Shown: in pieces, positions 1 through 5,543 of the stretch
Layout: every line of letters begins with the position of its first letter
Numbering within the stretch: the stretch's first letter is position 1
Assembly: GCA_021802225.1 (NCBI GenBank)
Contig: JAKAAS010000138.1
Location: 1-5,962 of the forward strand
Origin: Bacillota bacterium
GTDB lineage: Bacteria; Bacillota_E; Sulfobacillia; Sulfobacillales; Sulfobacillaceae
Direction: 5' to 3'
Length of the DNA stretch: 5,962 nt
Program-made: the position numbers and the translations under genes
Notes under the pieces: generated by a model
Seen by the model: only the letters and a program-made list of their open reading frames with translations
Database searches by the model: none
What the model was told of the DNA's origin: nothing

Positions 1-63
1 ATACTGCCCGAAAGTAATGATGCCGTTCCCACACCCTGATTGGAACTGCGCCCGACTGTGCAT
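1..63 (-). CDS. Start of an unidentified gene, cut by the window edge
   Basis: A frame opens with ATG at 61-63 on the minus strand and stays open for 21 codons to the window edge. It begins MHSRAQFQSGCGNG and continues with a short hydrophobic stretch. An AGGAG sits 11 bases before the ATG, the same spacing as the GAGGAG of the permease upstream, which is the main support for a real start. About 100 bases separate it from the permease stop and I see no convincing terminator between them, so it may share the TPP-controlled transcript and could be a thiamine salvage or biosynthesis gene. That role is inference from position only. The peptide is too short to recognise, and the frame could also be chance. 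Confidence 0.4.
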   Translation of the reverse strand, partial: MHSRAQFQSGCGNGIITFGQY

Positions 64-164
64 GGTCAAAATCGCTCCTAGTGGTGTGACGCCGCCCTGA
101 AAAAGTCTCCGGACGTTGTGCGCAATTGGTCACAGAGCCCTTCGGCACACGGCCCCCGGACATT

Positions 165-1544
165 TCATTGCAGTTGCGGAACGGCGGACCATAGGGCATA
201 CACGACTAAAGTCACAGCAAACCCGAGAATAAAGCCGAGTGACGAATCTGCGAAAATGCCTCGGGCCAGGGGGCCCGTGAAAATCTCCGTAGAGGTCGTC
301 GCCAGAGATACACACAGTCCCAAAAGCCAGGCAATAAGGGCGCTCAGCCGGACATTCGGGATCCGGTAACTCCCTTGGGCGACAATCTTGCGGGAATCCC
401 AGAGGAAGATTGCAGCCCACGGAGCGAGTACCCCCGCAAGCAGGGTCAGAAACGCCTCGAATGTGCCAATGAAACTCTGGGCTCTGAGCAGAATAAATAA
501 ACTGGCCGCGATAGACAGGGCGGCATCGACAAAGATTGTGCGGGACCGCGGAATCTTTATGCCCAATGCCAACAGACTCATGCCCGAGGAGTATACGTCC
601 AAGATATCGGCTGTAATGATGCCACCGATAGCTACTAGCAGATAGGGAATGGCAGCCCATGCTGGCAGGACGTGGTCGATGATGCTTACCGGGTTGGCGG
701 CGGAATCTAAAGAGGGCATGGAACTGGCCAGCAGAACTCCCAGCCCCATGAGGAAAACTCCGGGGATTACAGCTCCCCAGGTTGTGGCGCCCACAACTTT
801 CCTGTGGCTGGTGCCGGCCGGAAGATAGCGGGTATAATCGGATGCCGTATTGACCCAAGACAGGCCGCTTGCGGCAATAACGATAGACGTTGCTGGAATG
901 ACACCCCTCAGCCATGACCCATCTTTAGCGGACATCAGGGCCGCCCAGTGGACGTGCGGCAGCAGGAGGATGAAGACGCCGATGGTCATCACTCCAAATA
1001 GATAAGAAAATAAGGTCTGAATCACGACAATGGTAGCATGCCCCAAAAACGCCACCGTAAATGCCGCAATAGTCACGACGCCCAGGGAAATAAGGATGGA
1101 AGGAGTGCCGAAAGGCATGTGAAACGCGAGAGCCAGTGTACTCTCACTGGCAAACACGGCAATCACCAGCATCACCGTCTCCCAGCCCACCAGATTCAGC
1201 CACGAAATCAAGCTGGGCGCCTTGTTAGCCACACGTCCAAAGGATTGGGCCGACAAGACCATTGTAGGCTGGCCGGTCTCCATCCCGGGCAGGCCGAAAT
1301 AGCCGACGAGCACGAACGAAAAAAGTCCGACGAGCGGAATGAGACTTTGCCAGAACGACAGGCCGAAACTAAAAATTACCGCTCCCACTACAATCAGGGT
1401 GATATTCAAATTCCCGGCAAACCAAATCCAGAAAACATTGCGGGGAGATCCCCTGCGCTCCTCCCCGGGAACGGGGTTGACGCCATTTTTTTCAATATGC
1501 CAGGCATTAGTGCGAGATGGATCGTGCAAACGGTGTTCAACCAT
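165..1544 (-). CDS. cytX: NCS1-family permease, probable hydroxymethylpyrimidine transporter CytX
   Basis: This is a 459-residue polytopic inner-membrane protein of the nucleobase:cation symporter-1 family, with about twelve hydrophobic segments. Family marks are GNLNITL at residues 44-50 in helix 1, SFGRVANKAPS at 101-111, GWE at 120-122, SDYTRYLP at 235-242, and the segment around TADILDVYSSG from 311. The length is normal for the family. The ATG start has GAGGAG 11 bases upstream, and the roughly 40 residues before the first helix are a normal NCS1 N-terminus. NCS1 members import cytosine, purines, allantoin, hydantoins or thiamine precursors, and sequence alone rarely tells which. Here a TPP riboswitch lies in the leader. 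Known genomics associates NCS1 permeases with that arrangement (CytX) with uptake of 4-amino-5-hydroxymethyl-2-methylpyrimidine, the pyrimidine half of thiamine. The family call is firm; the substrate is inferred from the riboswitch. Confidence 0.88.
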   Translation of the reverse strand: MVEHRLHDPSRTNAWHIEKNGVNPVPGEERRGSPRNVFWIWFAGNLNITLIVVGAVIFSFGLSFWQSLIPLVGLFSFVLVGYFGLPGMETGQPTMVLSAQSFGRVANKAPSLISWLNLVGWETVMLVIAVFASESTLALAFHMPFGTPSILISLGVVTIAAFTVAFLGHATIVVIQTLFSYLFGVMTIGVFILLLPHVHWAALMSAKDGSWLRGVIPATSIVIAASGLSWVNTASDYTRYLPAGTSHRKVVGATTWGAVIPGVFLMGLGVLLASSMPSLDSAANPVSIIDHVLPAWAAIPYLLVAIGGIITADILDVYSSGMSLLALGIKIPRSRTIFVDAALSIAASLFILLRAQSFIGTFEAFLTLLAGVLAPWAAIFLWDSRKIVAQGSYRIPNVRLSALIAWLLGLCVSLATTSTEIFTGPLARGIFADSSLGFILGFAVTLVVYALWSAVPQLQ

Positions 1545-1619
1545 GAAAAATCCTACTCCTCAAAAGCCCTCTCGGGCAGCAGATACACAGATCGGGATGA
1601 AGTGGAACTTTCTGGGAGG

Positions 1620-1655
1620 CTGGGAAAAGAGTAGAGCGATAAAGCTCTTTTCCAG
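1620..1655 (-). promoter_or_regulatory. Hairpin in the leader between riboswitch and permease (possible expression platform)
   Basis: In the minus-strand RNA, CTGGAAAAGAG (1655-1645) pairs with CTCTTTTCCCAG (1631-1620), giving an 11-bp stem with one bulged C and a 13-base loop. A competing inner stem AGAGC/GCTCT (1648-1644 with 1637-1633) uses some of the same bases. In addition, TCTACTCT (1635-1628) can pair with GGAGTAGG (1559-1552), which contains the Shine-Dalgarno of the permease, with six Watson-Crick pairs and two wobbles. That pairing excludes the long stem. No U-run follows the stem, so it is not an obvious intrinsic terminator, and control of translation initiation is more likely. 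The pairings are seen; their regulatory role is inferred. Confidence 0.5.
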
Positions 1656-1661
1656 AGTGAT

Positions 1662-1743
1662 AACACTGTTCTTTGCCGGAATTGCCCGGCCAAGTTCAAG
1701 GGTTGGCATCTTGCCTCTCAGCGCTTTTGGCACCCCTAGTGTC
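1662..1743 (-). promoter_or_regulatory. TPP riboswitch (THI box)
   Basis: Reading the minus strand, all the hallmark blocks of a thiamine pyrophosphate aptamer appear in order. ACTAGGGGTGCC is at 1740-1729, the invariant CTGAGA of the pyrimidine-sensing arm at 1721-1716, and ACCCTTGAAC at 1703-1694. The pyrophosphate-arm hairpin GCCGG-GCAATT-CCGGC (1690-1675) keeps the AAT loop core. The closing P1 stem pairs GACACT (1743-1738) with AGTGTT (1667-1662), including one G-U wobble. The usual GCGTAGGGA near the 3' end is replaced by the less typical CAAAGAACA, so this copy diverges a little there. TPP binding normally switches off thiamine biosynthesis and transport genes. The permease starts about 120 bases downstream, consistent with thiamine-repressed expression. 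Confidence 0.93.
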
Positions 1744-1751
1744 CACTTTTC

Positions 1752-1760
1752 ATGATAGCA
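1752..1760 (-). promoter_or_regulatory. Extended -10 promoter of the permease transcript
   Basis: The minus strand reads TGCTATCAT, an extended -10 element (TG-N-TATCAT against TATAAT). It ends about nine bases before the first paired base of the riboswitch, so transcription would start right at the 5' edge of the aptamer, as expected. At the normal 17-base spacing the -35 position holds only a poor match (TGCCAG), which is tolerable for an extended -10 promoter. Confidence 0.55.
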
Positions 1761-1843
1761 CAGTATCGGGTCCGCTGGCAGGCAAAAGTTTCAAAGTCCT
1801 CCGTACGCCGGCATTCTCCCTGCTACAGCAGCTCAACAAGGTG

Positions 1844-1858
1844 GGTGGCTGCGCCACC
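1844..1858. repeat. Short perfect inverted repeat
   Basis: GGTGGC and GCCACC are separated by three bases (TGC on the plus strand). A second GGTGG-type copy just outside allows alternative pairing. No T-run follows on either strand, so it does not look like a terminator. It lies in the 3' part of the doubtful minus frame that ends at 1823. The function is unknown. Confidence 0.4.
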
Positions 1859-2227
1859 TGCGGCGGCGCCCAGAATTTCCTTGAACTTCGGCGTCCGGCG
1901 ATTCCCCGTCTTCGCCATCATGGCCCGTTTACGTTTGATGCATGAGCGACGCCTTTTGGGCGGAAGTGAATTACGGCGAAATGTCACAGCCCTTCTACCC
2001 AACCCACGATGCAAATGACATGCGAAAGGCGCGGCAATCGGCGAAGGCCGACACGAGCGGACCATGAGTCGCCGGCTCTACGTCCGGACAACGGAGACAA
2101 AGTCCACACCACGGCTCGCAGCCCGAAGGAGACAGACTGTGCCGGGCCAGACGCGAGCGCAGGCATTGGAAATTGAGCCACGGAAAGCAGCCATCCCATA
2201 TTCGCTCCCCACAGGCTATGCAGTCGA

Positions 2228-2245
2228 AACGGCTTGACAGCCGTT
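2228..2245 (-). terminator. Weak terminator-like hairpin downstream of the ccm operon
   Basis: AACGGCT and AGCCGTT form a perfect 7-bp stem around a 4-base loop, about 100 bases past the ccmD stop. On the minus strand the stem runs into TTCG rather than a long T-tract, so it would be an inefficient intrinsic terminator. Its position, at the end of a seven-gene unit and before an independent promoter, is the main reason to list it. Confidence 0.3.
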
Positions 2246-2348
2246 CTTCCGGTCCTCCATCCCATCAGGCGATTGAGGCCTGCCCATCCTCTAAGAGATG
2301 ATGCCTCCGGCGTGCCAAGCCGCGTCGTAATGGGATGCGTGCATGTAA

Positions 2349-2576
2349 TTACAGCTCCCTGCCGCGGACATTGGGAACCACAGGAGGGGACGACTCGGTG
2401 ACAGATAATCCAGGCTCCCGTGCAGACCATTCGTCTGTGAGCATTTTCACGTCGTGGGTCAGCTGCCGGCTTTTACGCAGCATTTTAAACATGAACCCGA
2501 ACATGATCAAAAACAGACCCGTGTAGGCCAGAAAGAGAAACGCCAAGTACATTTTCTCCTGCGCAGTCATCATCAT
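2349..2576 (-). CDS. ccmD: CcmD-like small membrane protein of cytochrome c maturation
   Basis: This 75-residue protein has one transmembrane helix near the N-terminus (about residues 10-32, rich in Leu, Phe and Met). A basic stretch KMLRKSRQL follows, then an amphipathic segment with DVKMLTDEW and a polar Pro/Ser tail. That layout, a helix followed directly by a basic helical cytoplasmic tail, is the CcmD pattern. In the known system CcmD binds CcmC and CcmE and helps release holo-CcmE from the heme-loading complex. CcmD sequences are poorly conserved, so the call rests on topology and on position directly after ccmC. The tail is somewhat longer than in typical CcmD proteins of about 45-60 residues. 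AAGGAGG precedes three tandem ATG codons (first at 2574-2576). I use the first, which lies 10 bases from the Shine-Dalgarno, though the second or third would do. It is the last gene of the operon. Confidence 0.75.
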   Translation of the reverse strand: MMMTAQEKMYLAFLFLAYTGLFLIMFGFMFKMLRKSRQLTHDVKMLTDEWSAREPGLSVTESSPPVVPNVRGREL

Positions 2577-2625
2577 CGTAGTTTTTCCTCCTTGGTTTCC
2601 TTGGAACCCGTATGCCCGCTCCCGT

Positions 2626-3315
2626 TCAGGGTCCTGTCCGCGTTCTCACGGCATTTTTCACGGCAGCGATGCCCATCTCCGCATGCAAAAACCGAATTCT
2701 AATCACCATCCAGGCAAGAAACAGCCCAGTCAACGCGATCATGGAGACCACCATCGCATCAGCCATCCGGGGATCCATGTTCACCCCCTGCGCAGTAATC
2801 ACGACGGGGTGAATGGAATGCCACCAGCGGATAGCCATGTAGTCAACCGGCACGTCGGCAAAGGCGACAAGCGCTAGTACAGCCGAATATGCGGCACGGC
2901 GGGCCGGGTTGTCTGAGCTTTCCCTGAGCAGCAGGTATCCGGCAAACAGCACCCACAGAATCAAGGTCGCCGTCAGCCGCGGATCCCATGTCCACCAGAC
3001 TCCCCACGCCGCCCGCCCCCACAATGTGCCGCTCAGCATGACCATGCTCGTAAAGACGGTGCCGATTTCTGCTGAAGCGGCAGCCCACACATCCCAGGCG
3101 AGATTCCTGGTGAGCAGATAGCCGGCACTGGCGGCCGCTGTCACACTGAACGCTAGTGCGACCACCAATGCGGCTCCCATATGGAAGTAAAATATGCGCT
3201 GGCTGGCTCCGAGCACGCGGTCGTCGGGGGTCCAGATGAAATCCATATAGAGCGCCAGCAGCATGGTTGGCAGTAGAAGCCAGTACCAGCCATCATGGTG
3301 AAAAATTTTTGCCAC
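2626..3315 (-). CDS. ccmC: Heme-handling cytochrome c maturation protein CcmC
   Basis: This 229-residue protein has about six membrane helices and belongs to the heme-handling (HemeHP) family. The tryptophan-rich WWD signature WGVWWTWDPRLT is at residues 104-115. Flanking histidine ligands expected to hold heme on the outer face are H45 in FHMG and H166 or H169 in WWHSIHP. CcmC binds heme and passes it to the heme chaperone CcmE with help from CcmD. The frame stays open a further 100 codons upstream, but that part overlaps ccmB and is spurious. The true start is GTG at 3313-3315, seven bases after GGGAGG and two bases after the ccmB TAG stop, giving VAKIFHHDGWYW. This spacing implies translational coupling to ccmB. 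CcsA, ResC and CcmF share the WWD motif, but the length and the ccmAB context fit CcmC. Confidence 0.95.
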   Translation of the reverse strand: MAKIFHHDGWYWLLLPTMLLALYMDFIWTPDDRVLGASQRIFYFHMGAALVVALAFSVTAAASAGYLLTRNLAWDVWAAASAEIGTVFTSMVMLSGTLWGRAAWGVWWTWDPRLTATLILWVLFAGYLLLRESSDNPARRAAYSAVLALVAFADVPVDYMAIRWWHSIHPVVITAQGVNMDPRMADAMVVSMIALTGLFLAWMVIRIRFLHAEMGIAAVKNAVRTRTGP

Positions 3316-3317
3316 GG

Positions 3318-4001
3318 CTACACCTCCCATAAATAGTCGTACAGCATCAAGGGCAGGGCCATAAAAATGGCATCGTAACCCATCAGTCCGTGAATCCACA
3401 GCCAGGGACTTCCCCTGCCCCGGACCAACATGTCCGCAGTGGCTTGCACGGCGGTGATCATGACCGGAATCTCCAGGGGAATCAGCAAGGTAGTAAGGAT
3501 CAGGTCCCCCGACGGCATCTGCGCGCCAATCATTGAGAGCAATGTCCCCACTTCCACAAATCCTAGCGCGCCGAGGGTCAATACCAGTGCCAGCAGTCCC
3601 CAACGCTTTGGCCACGGTTCCTGAAGCAAGGCGAAAAAGATCGGCGTCGATGCCGCTTCGACCAGCACCATAAAAATAAGTGAACCGGCCATCTTGGCTA
3701 AATAGACGGCGGTCCTGTCGCCAGGCGCCAGAATCAAGCCAGTCAAGGTCTCCTCAGGCATCTCGTGTCCAAAAATCGCTTTCATGCCTATCATGCCCGC
3801 AAACAGGAACGCCATCCATAAAATCCCGGGAAATGCGGCACTGATGCGCGCAGAGGCGGATCCCATGGCAAAGGCAAAAAGAAACACGGTCATAAGCACA
3901 AAGGCCATCATGGCTACCCACCGGTCCTTCGTGCGCATTTCCATCGTCCAGTCTTTTTGCAGTATCCACCAGAATTTACGAATGGTGCCAGCCTCCCGCA
4001 T
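3318..4001 (-). CDS. ccmB: Cytochrome c maturation ABC transporter membrane subunit CcmB
   Basis: This 227-residue protein has about six transmembrane helices (roughly 28-48, 58-77, 105-127, 136-160, 168-190 and 201-223). The conserved CcmB core around residues 61-103 includes MIGMKAIFGHE and the loop ETLTGLILAPGDR. CcmB is the membrane partner of the CcmA ATPase; together they drive release of heme-loaded CcmE. The length is typical. The start is uncertain. The ATG at 3999-4001 overlaps the end of ccmA by 26 bases and has only a weak AGGG upstream. A much better GGGAGG (3997-3992) lies just after that ATG and is correctly spaced for an ATT codon at 3981-3983, which would give a 221-residue protein. 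I keep the ATG by convention. The stop sits two bases before the ccmC start. Confidence 0.94.
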   Translation of the reverse strand: MREAGTIRKFWWILQKDWTMEMRTKDRWVAMMAFVLMTVFLFAFAMGSASARISAAFPGILWMAFLFAGMIGMKAIFGHEMPEETLTGLILAPGDRTAVYLAKMAGSLIFMVLVEAASTPIFFALLQEPWPKRWGLLALVLTLGALGFVEVGTLLSMIGAQMPSGDLILTTLLIPLEIPVMITAVQATADMLVRGRGSPWLWIHGLMGYDAIFMALPLMLYDYLWEV

Positions 4002-4707
4002 CCAACTGGCCCTGGCACACGCGGGCTAGATACTCAGGAGACACTGCCGAGACACCGGACCACCACGTAAGCTGGCCCCGGTCCATGATGGCTACGGCAT
4101 CTGCGCTGCGCATGACCTCGTCCACACGGTGGGAAATCATCACGACGCTCCTGCCCGCCCCCTTTATCTCATCCAGCACGCCATCCAGAAGCTTCCGCCC
4201 CGCGAAGTCAAGGCCGGTATACGGCTCATCCAGCAGCACGAGCTCCGGGCCGCTGAGAAGCATGCGCGCAATAGCAGCGCGCTGCAGCATTCCCCGCGAG
4301 AAAGTTCGCAGGGGATCATCTTGAGACCAGCCCAAACCCACGCGCCGGAGAGCAGCGGCAGCGTGCGCGGCGGGCTGGGACATTCCCCAGAGCCGCGCGT
4401 AAAACATGAGATTCTCCCTCGCACTGAATGCCGGGTACAGAAACGATTGGTGTCCCAAAAATCCTATCCGCCTGTCGCTGTTGGCCTCCTTATCCACCCT
4501 GACGCCAAATCTCCGCAGTTCTCCCTGAGAAGGGGCCCAAAGACCGCTGAGAATTCTCAAGAGAGTGGTTTTTCCAGCGCCGTTGGGTCCCATAATGGCC
4601 AAACTTGTTCCGGGTGCCATCGTCAGAGAAATATCCCGAAGAATGGCGGTGTCGCCAATGCTTTTCCCTATGTGTGAAGCCTCGATGACGGGAACCGTCT
4701 GACTCAC
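3976..4707 (-). CDS. ccmA: Heme exporter ATP-binding protein CcmA
   Basis: This is a 243-residue ABC-type ATPase on the cytoplasmic face of the CcmAB complex. Visible motifs are Walker A GPNGAGKT (40-47), Q-loop Q87, the ABC signature FSRGM before LQR (136-143, in place of the classic LSGGQ, as is common in CcmA), Walker B LVLLDEP (156-162) and the H-loop histidine H193 in SHRVDE. ATP hydrolysis by CcmA powers release of holo-CcmE and is not needed for heme loading itself. The only common start codon before the Walker A region is GTG at 4705-4707, but it is fused to the Shine-Dalgarno (GGGAGGTGAG), leaving no spacer. An ACG three codons later (4696-4698) has ideal spacing, so the N-terminus may begin near VPVIEA. 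The gene follows the upstream stop by eight bases and overlaps the annotated start of ccmB by 26. Confidence 0.95.
   Translation of the reverse strand: MSQTVPVIEASHIGKSIGDTAILRDISLTMAPGTSLAIMGPNGAGKTTLLRILSGLWAPSQGELRRFGVRVDKEANSDRRIGFLGHQSFLYPAFSARENLMFYARLWGMSQPAAHAAAALRRVGLGWSQDDPLRTFSRGMLQRAAIARMLLSGPELVLLDEPYTGLDFAGRKLLDGVLDEIKGAGRSVVMISHRVDEVMRSADAVAIMDRGQLTWWSGVSAVSPEYLARVCQGQLDAGGWHHS
3992..3997 (-). promoter_or_regulatory. Shine-Dalgarno that puts the ccmB start in doubt
   Basis: GGGAGG lies inside the last codons of ccmA and downstream of the ATG usually chosen for ccmB. Eight bases further on is ATT (3981-3983) in the ccmB frame, overlapping the ccmA stop region. Other genes of this operon have GGGAGG seven bases from their start, so this site may be the functional one. 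Confidence 0.45.
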
Positions 4708-4713
4708 CTCCCT
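4704..4713 (-). promoter_or_regulatory. Ribosome binding site that contains the putative ccmA GTG start
   Basis: AGGGAGGTGA is a near-perfect complement to the 16S 3' end, and its last part contains the GTG taken as the ccmA start. A ribosome bound here would be placed over codons four to five (ACG, GTT), not over the GTG. The start of ccmA is therefore either poorly placed or non-canonical. Confidence 0.5.
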
Positions 4714-4715
4714 AA

Positions 4716-5543
4716 CTATGGGATCTGGCGGTGGTCCCAGACCCGCTGCAGTGCGGCCACCAATCCCCGCTTCTCTTGTTTGTAGGCGTCATCCGGAATC
4801 TCTCCCCGGCGGTGTGCGGCTTCCGTGGCGGCGAGCGCCCCCAGCAGCTGGGACCGGAGCCTTCCCATGTCACTAAACATGGCCCCTATTGGCTTCCAGC
4901 GCCAGCTGGCGATTCCCGCCAGAAGAGCTGCGCCAGCCATCAGAGCCACCAACAGTGCCCGGGCCCATGCGGGGCCTGTAAGACCATGAGGAGCAGGGGG
5001 CATGGCAGAAGCGGCCGCCGTGCCCTCCAATACCAGCGGCAGCGACTGTCCCGGCGCCACATTGGCAGTCACGTACTCCTCAAACACGGGGCTGTCCGCC
5101 ACGCCGGGAATCTTTCCCTGATCTTTCAAAGCCAGAGAAGGGTTCAGCACTGCAGGGACGTCTAAACTGCCGGGAATCAGGAGCGCCACCGTACCCGTCG
5201 CAAGGTACGCCGGGATGGGGTAACTTCCGGAACGGCCATTCCAGGGCACGTCATACCGCACGGCAAACTTTGCCGGACTGCCCTTCATGACCAGATAGCC
5301 AGGTCCCTGCCTGAGCACCGAGGCCGACACCACTTGAATGCCGCCGGCGTGCGCCATAATGCCGGCCACCGGATGAGGAGCGGGCCGCTCCATCGTGACT
5401 TGCTCATAAACGGCTAGATGTCCTTTGGCCGGCAGCATCACGAGCATCTCCAGCCTTATAGCGCCCGAGCCAGCCGCTTGGCTGGCAGTTGCGGGCAACA
5501 CTGCCAACGCCATCCCTGCCAGCCCAATCCAGACCGACTTCAT
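4716..5543 (-). CDS. Exported, membrane-anchored protein of unknown function in the ccm operon
   Basis: The protein has 275 residues. Residues 1-24 are a clear signal peptide (basic MKS, hydrophobic core, TASQA before a likely cleavage). About 165 residues outside the membrane are rich in beta-prone and Pro/Gly segments and contain no cysteine, so there is no CxxC or heme-binding CxxCH. One transmembrane helix spans about 193-214, after a short Pro/Ala linker. A cytoplasmic tail of about 60 residues is helical, with the pattern GEIPDDAYKQEK (248-259) that resembles short C-terminal modules on other membrane proteins. I do not recognise the exported domain. Its position between a zinc-ribbon protein and ccmA suggests a role in heme delivery or maturation, but this is inference. 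The frame runs 23 codons further upstream, but GGGAGG seven bases before the ATG at 5541-5543 and the signal peptide fix this start. The ATG overlaps the upstream stop by one base (TAATG). Confidence 0.85.
   Translation of the reverse strand: MKSVWIGLAGMALAVLPATASQAAGSGAIRLEMLVMLPAKGHLAVYEQVTMERPAPHPVAGIMAHAGGIQVVSASVLRQGPGYLVMKGSPAKFAVRYDVPWNGRSGSYPIPAYLATGTVALLIPGSLDVPAVLNPSLALKDQGKIPGVADSPVFEEYVTANVAPGQSLPLVLEGTAAASAMPPAPHGLTGPAWARALLVALMAGAALLAGIASWRWKPIGAMFSDMGRLRSQLLGALAATEAAHRRGEIPDDAYKQEKRGLVAALQRVWDHRQIP

Larger units (their letters stand above)
1761..2348. other. Gene-free interval between the ccm operon and the thiamine transport unit
   Basis: About 590 bases hold no gene that I recognise on either strand. 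The longest minus frame here (2430 to 1984) starts inside ccmD, is rich in Trp, Arg and Ser, and has no family signature. Another minus frame (2065 to 1823) ends with a stretch of strongly G/C-ending codons, reading AKTGNRRTPKFKEILG followed by an Ala/Gly-rich tail. That stretch looks more coding-like than its surroundings but has no ribosome binding site. On the plus strand a 41-codon frame (1942-2067) overlaps a 57-codon frame (2064-2237) through an ATGA junction, again without a clear Shine-Dalgarno. The interval could be spacer, a decayed gene, or hold a small RNA. Nothing here is strong enough to call. Confidence 0.5.

Noticed and set aside
130..915. 261-codon minus-strand frame inside the permease
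   Set aside because: It overlaps cytX in another frame, has low-complexity composition without family motifs, and the permease frame carries clear NCS1 signatures.
1568..1585. GCCC-GAGA-GGGC followed by TTTT just before the permease ribosome binding site, as a terminator
   Set aside because: The stem is only 4 bp with four Ts, too weak to terminate by itself; it may still contribute to leader folding.
1620..1655. Reading the leader hairpin as an intrinsic terminator
   Set aside because: The stem is strong, but it is followed by CCTCCCAG with no U-run.
1942..2237. Two small plus-strand frames (41 and 57 codons) joined by ATGA
   Set aside because: The ATGA overlap is suggestive, but neither frame has a Shine-Dalgarno or a family signature, and both lie opposite to all neighbouring genes.
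1984..2430. 148-codon minus-strand frame after and overlapping ccmD
   Set aside because: No plausible ribosome binding site, unusual Trp/Arg/Ser-rich composition and no recognised motif; it starts inside the ccmD coding sequence.
3316..3615. N-terminal extension of ccmC by 100 codons
   Set aside because: The extension lies wholly inside ccmB, is not membrane-like, and a GTG with GGGAGG at seven bases gives a normal CcmC length.
4129..4677. 182-codon plus-strand frame opposite ccmA
   Set aside because: It is antisense to an unmistakable ABC ATPase and shows no domain or ribosome binding site.
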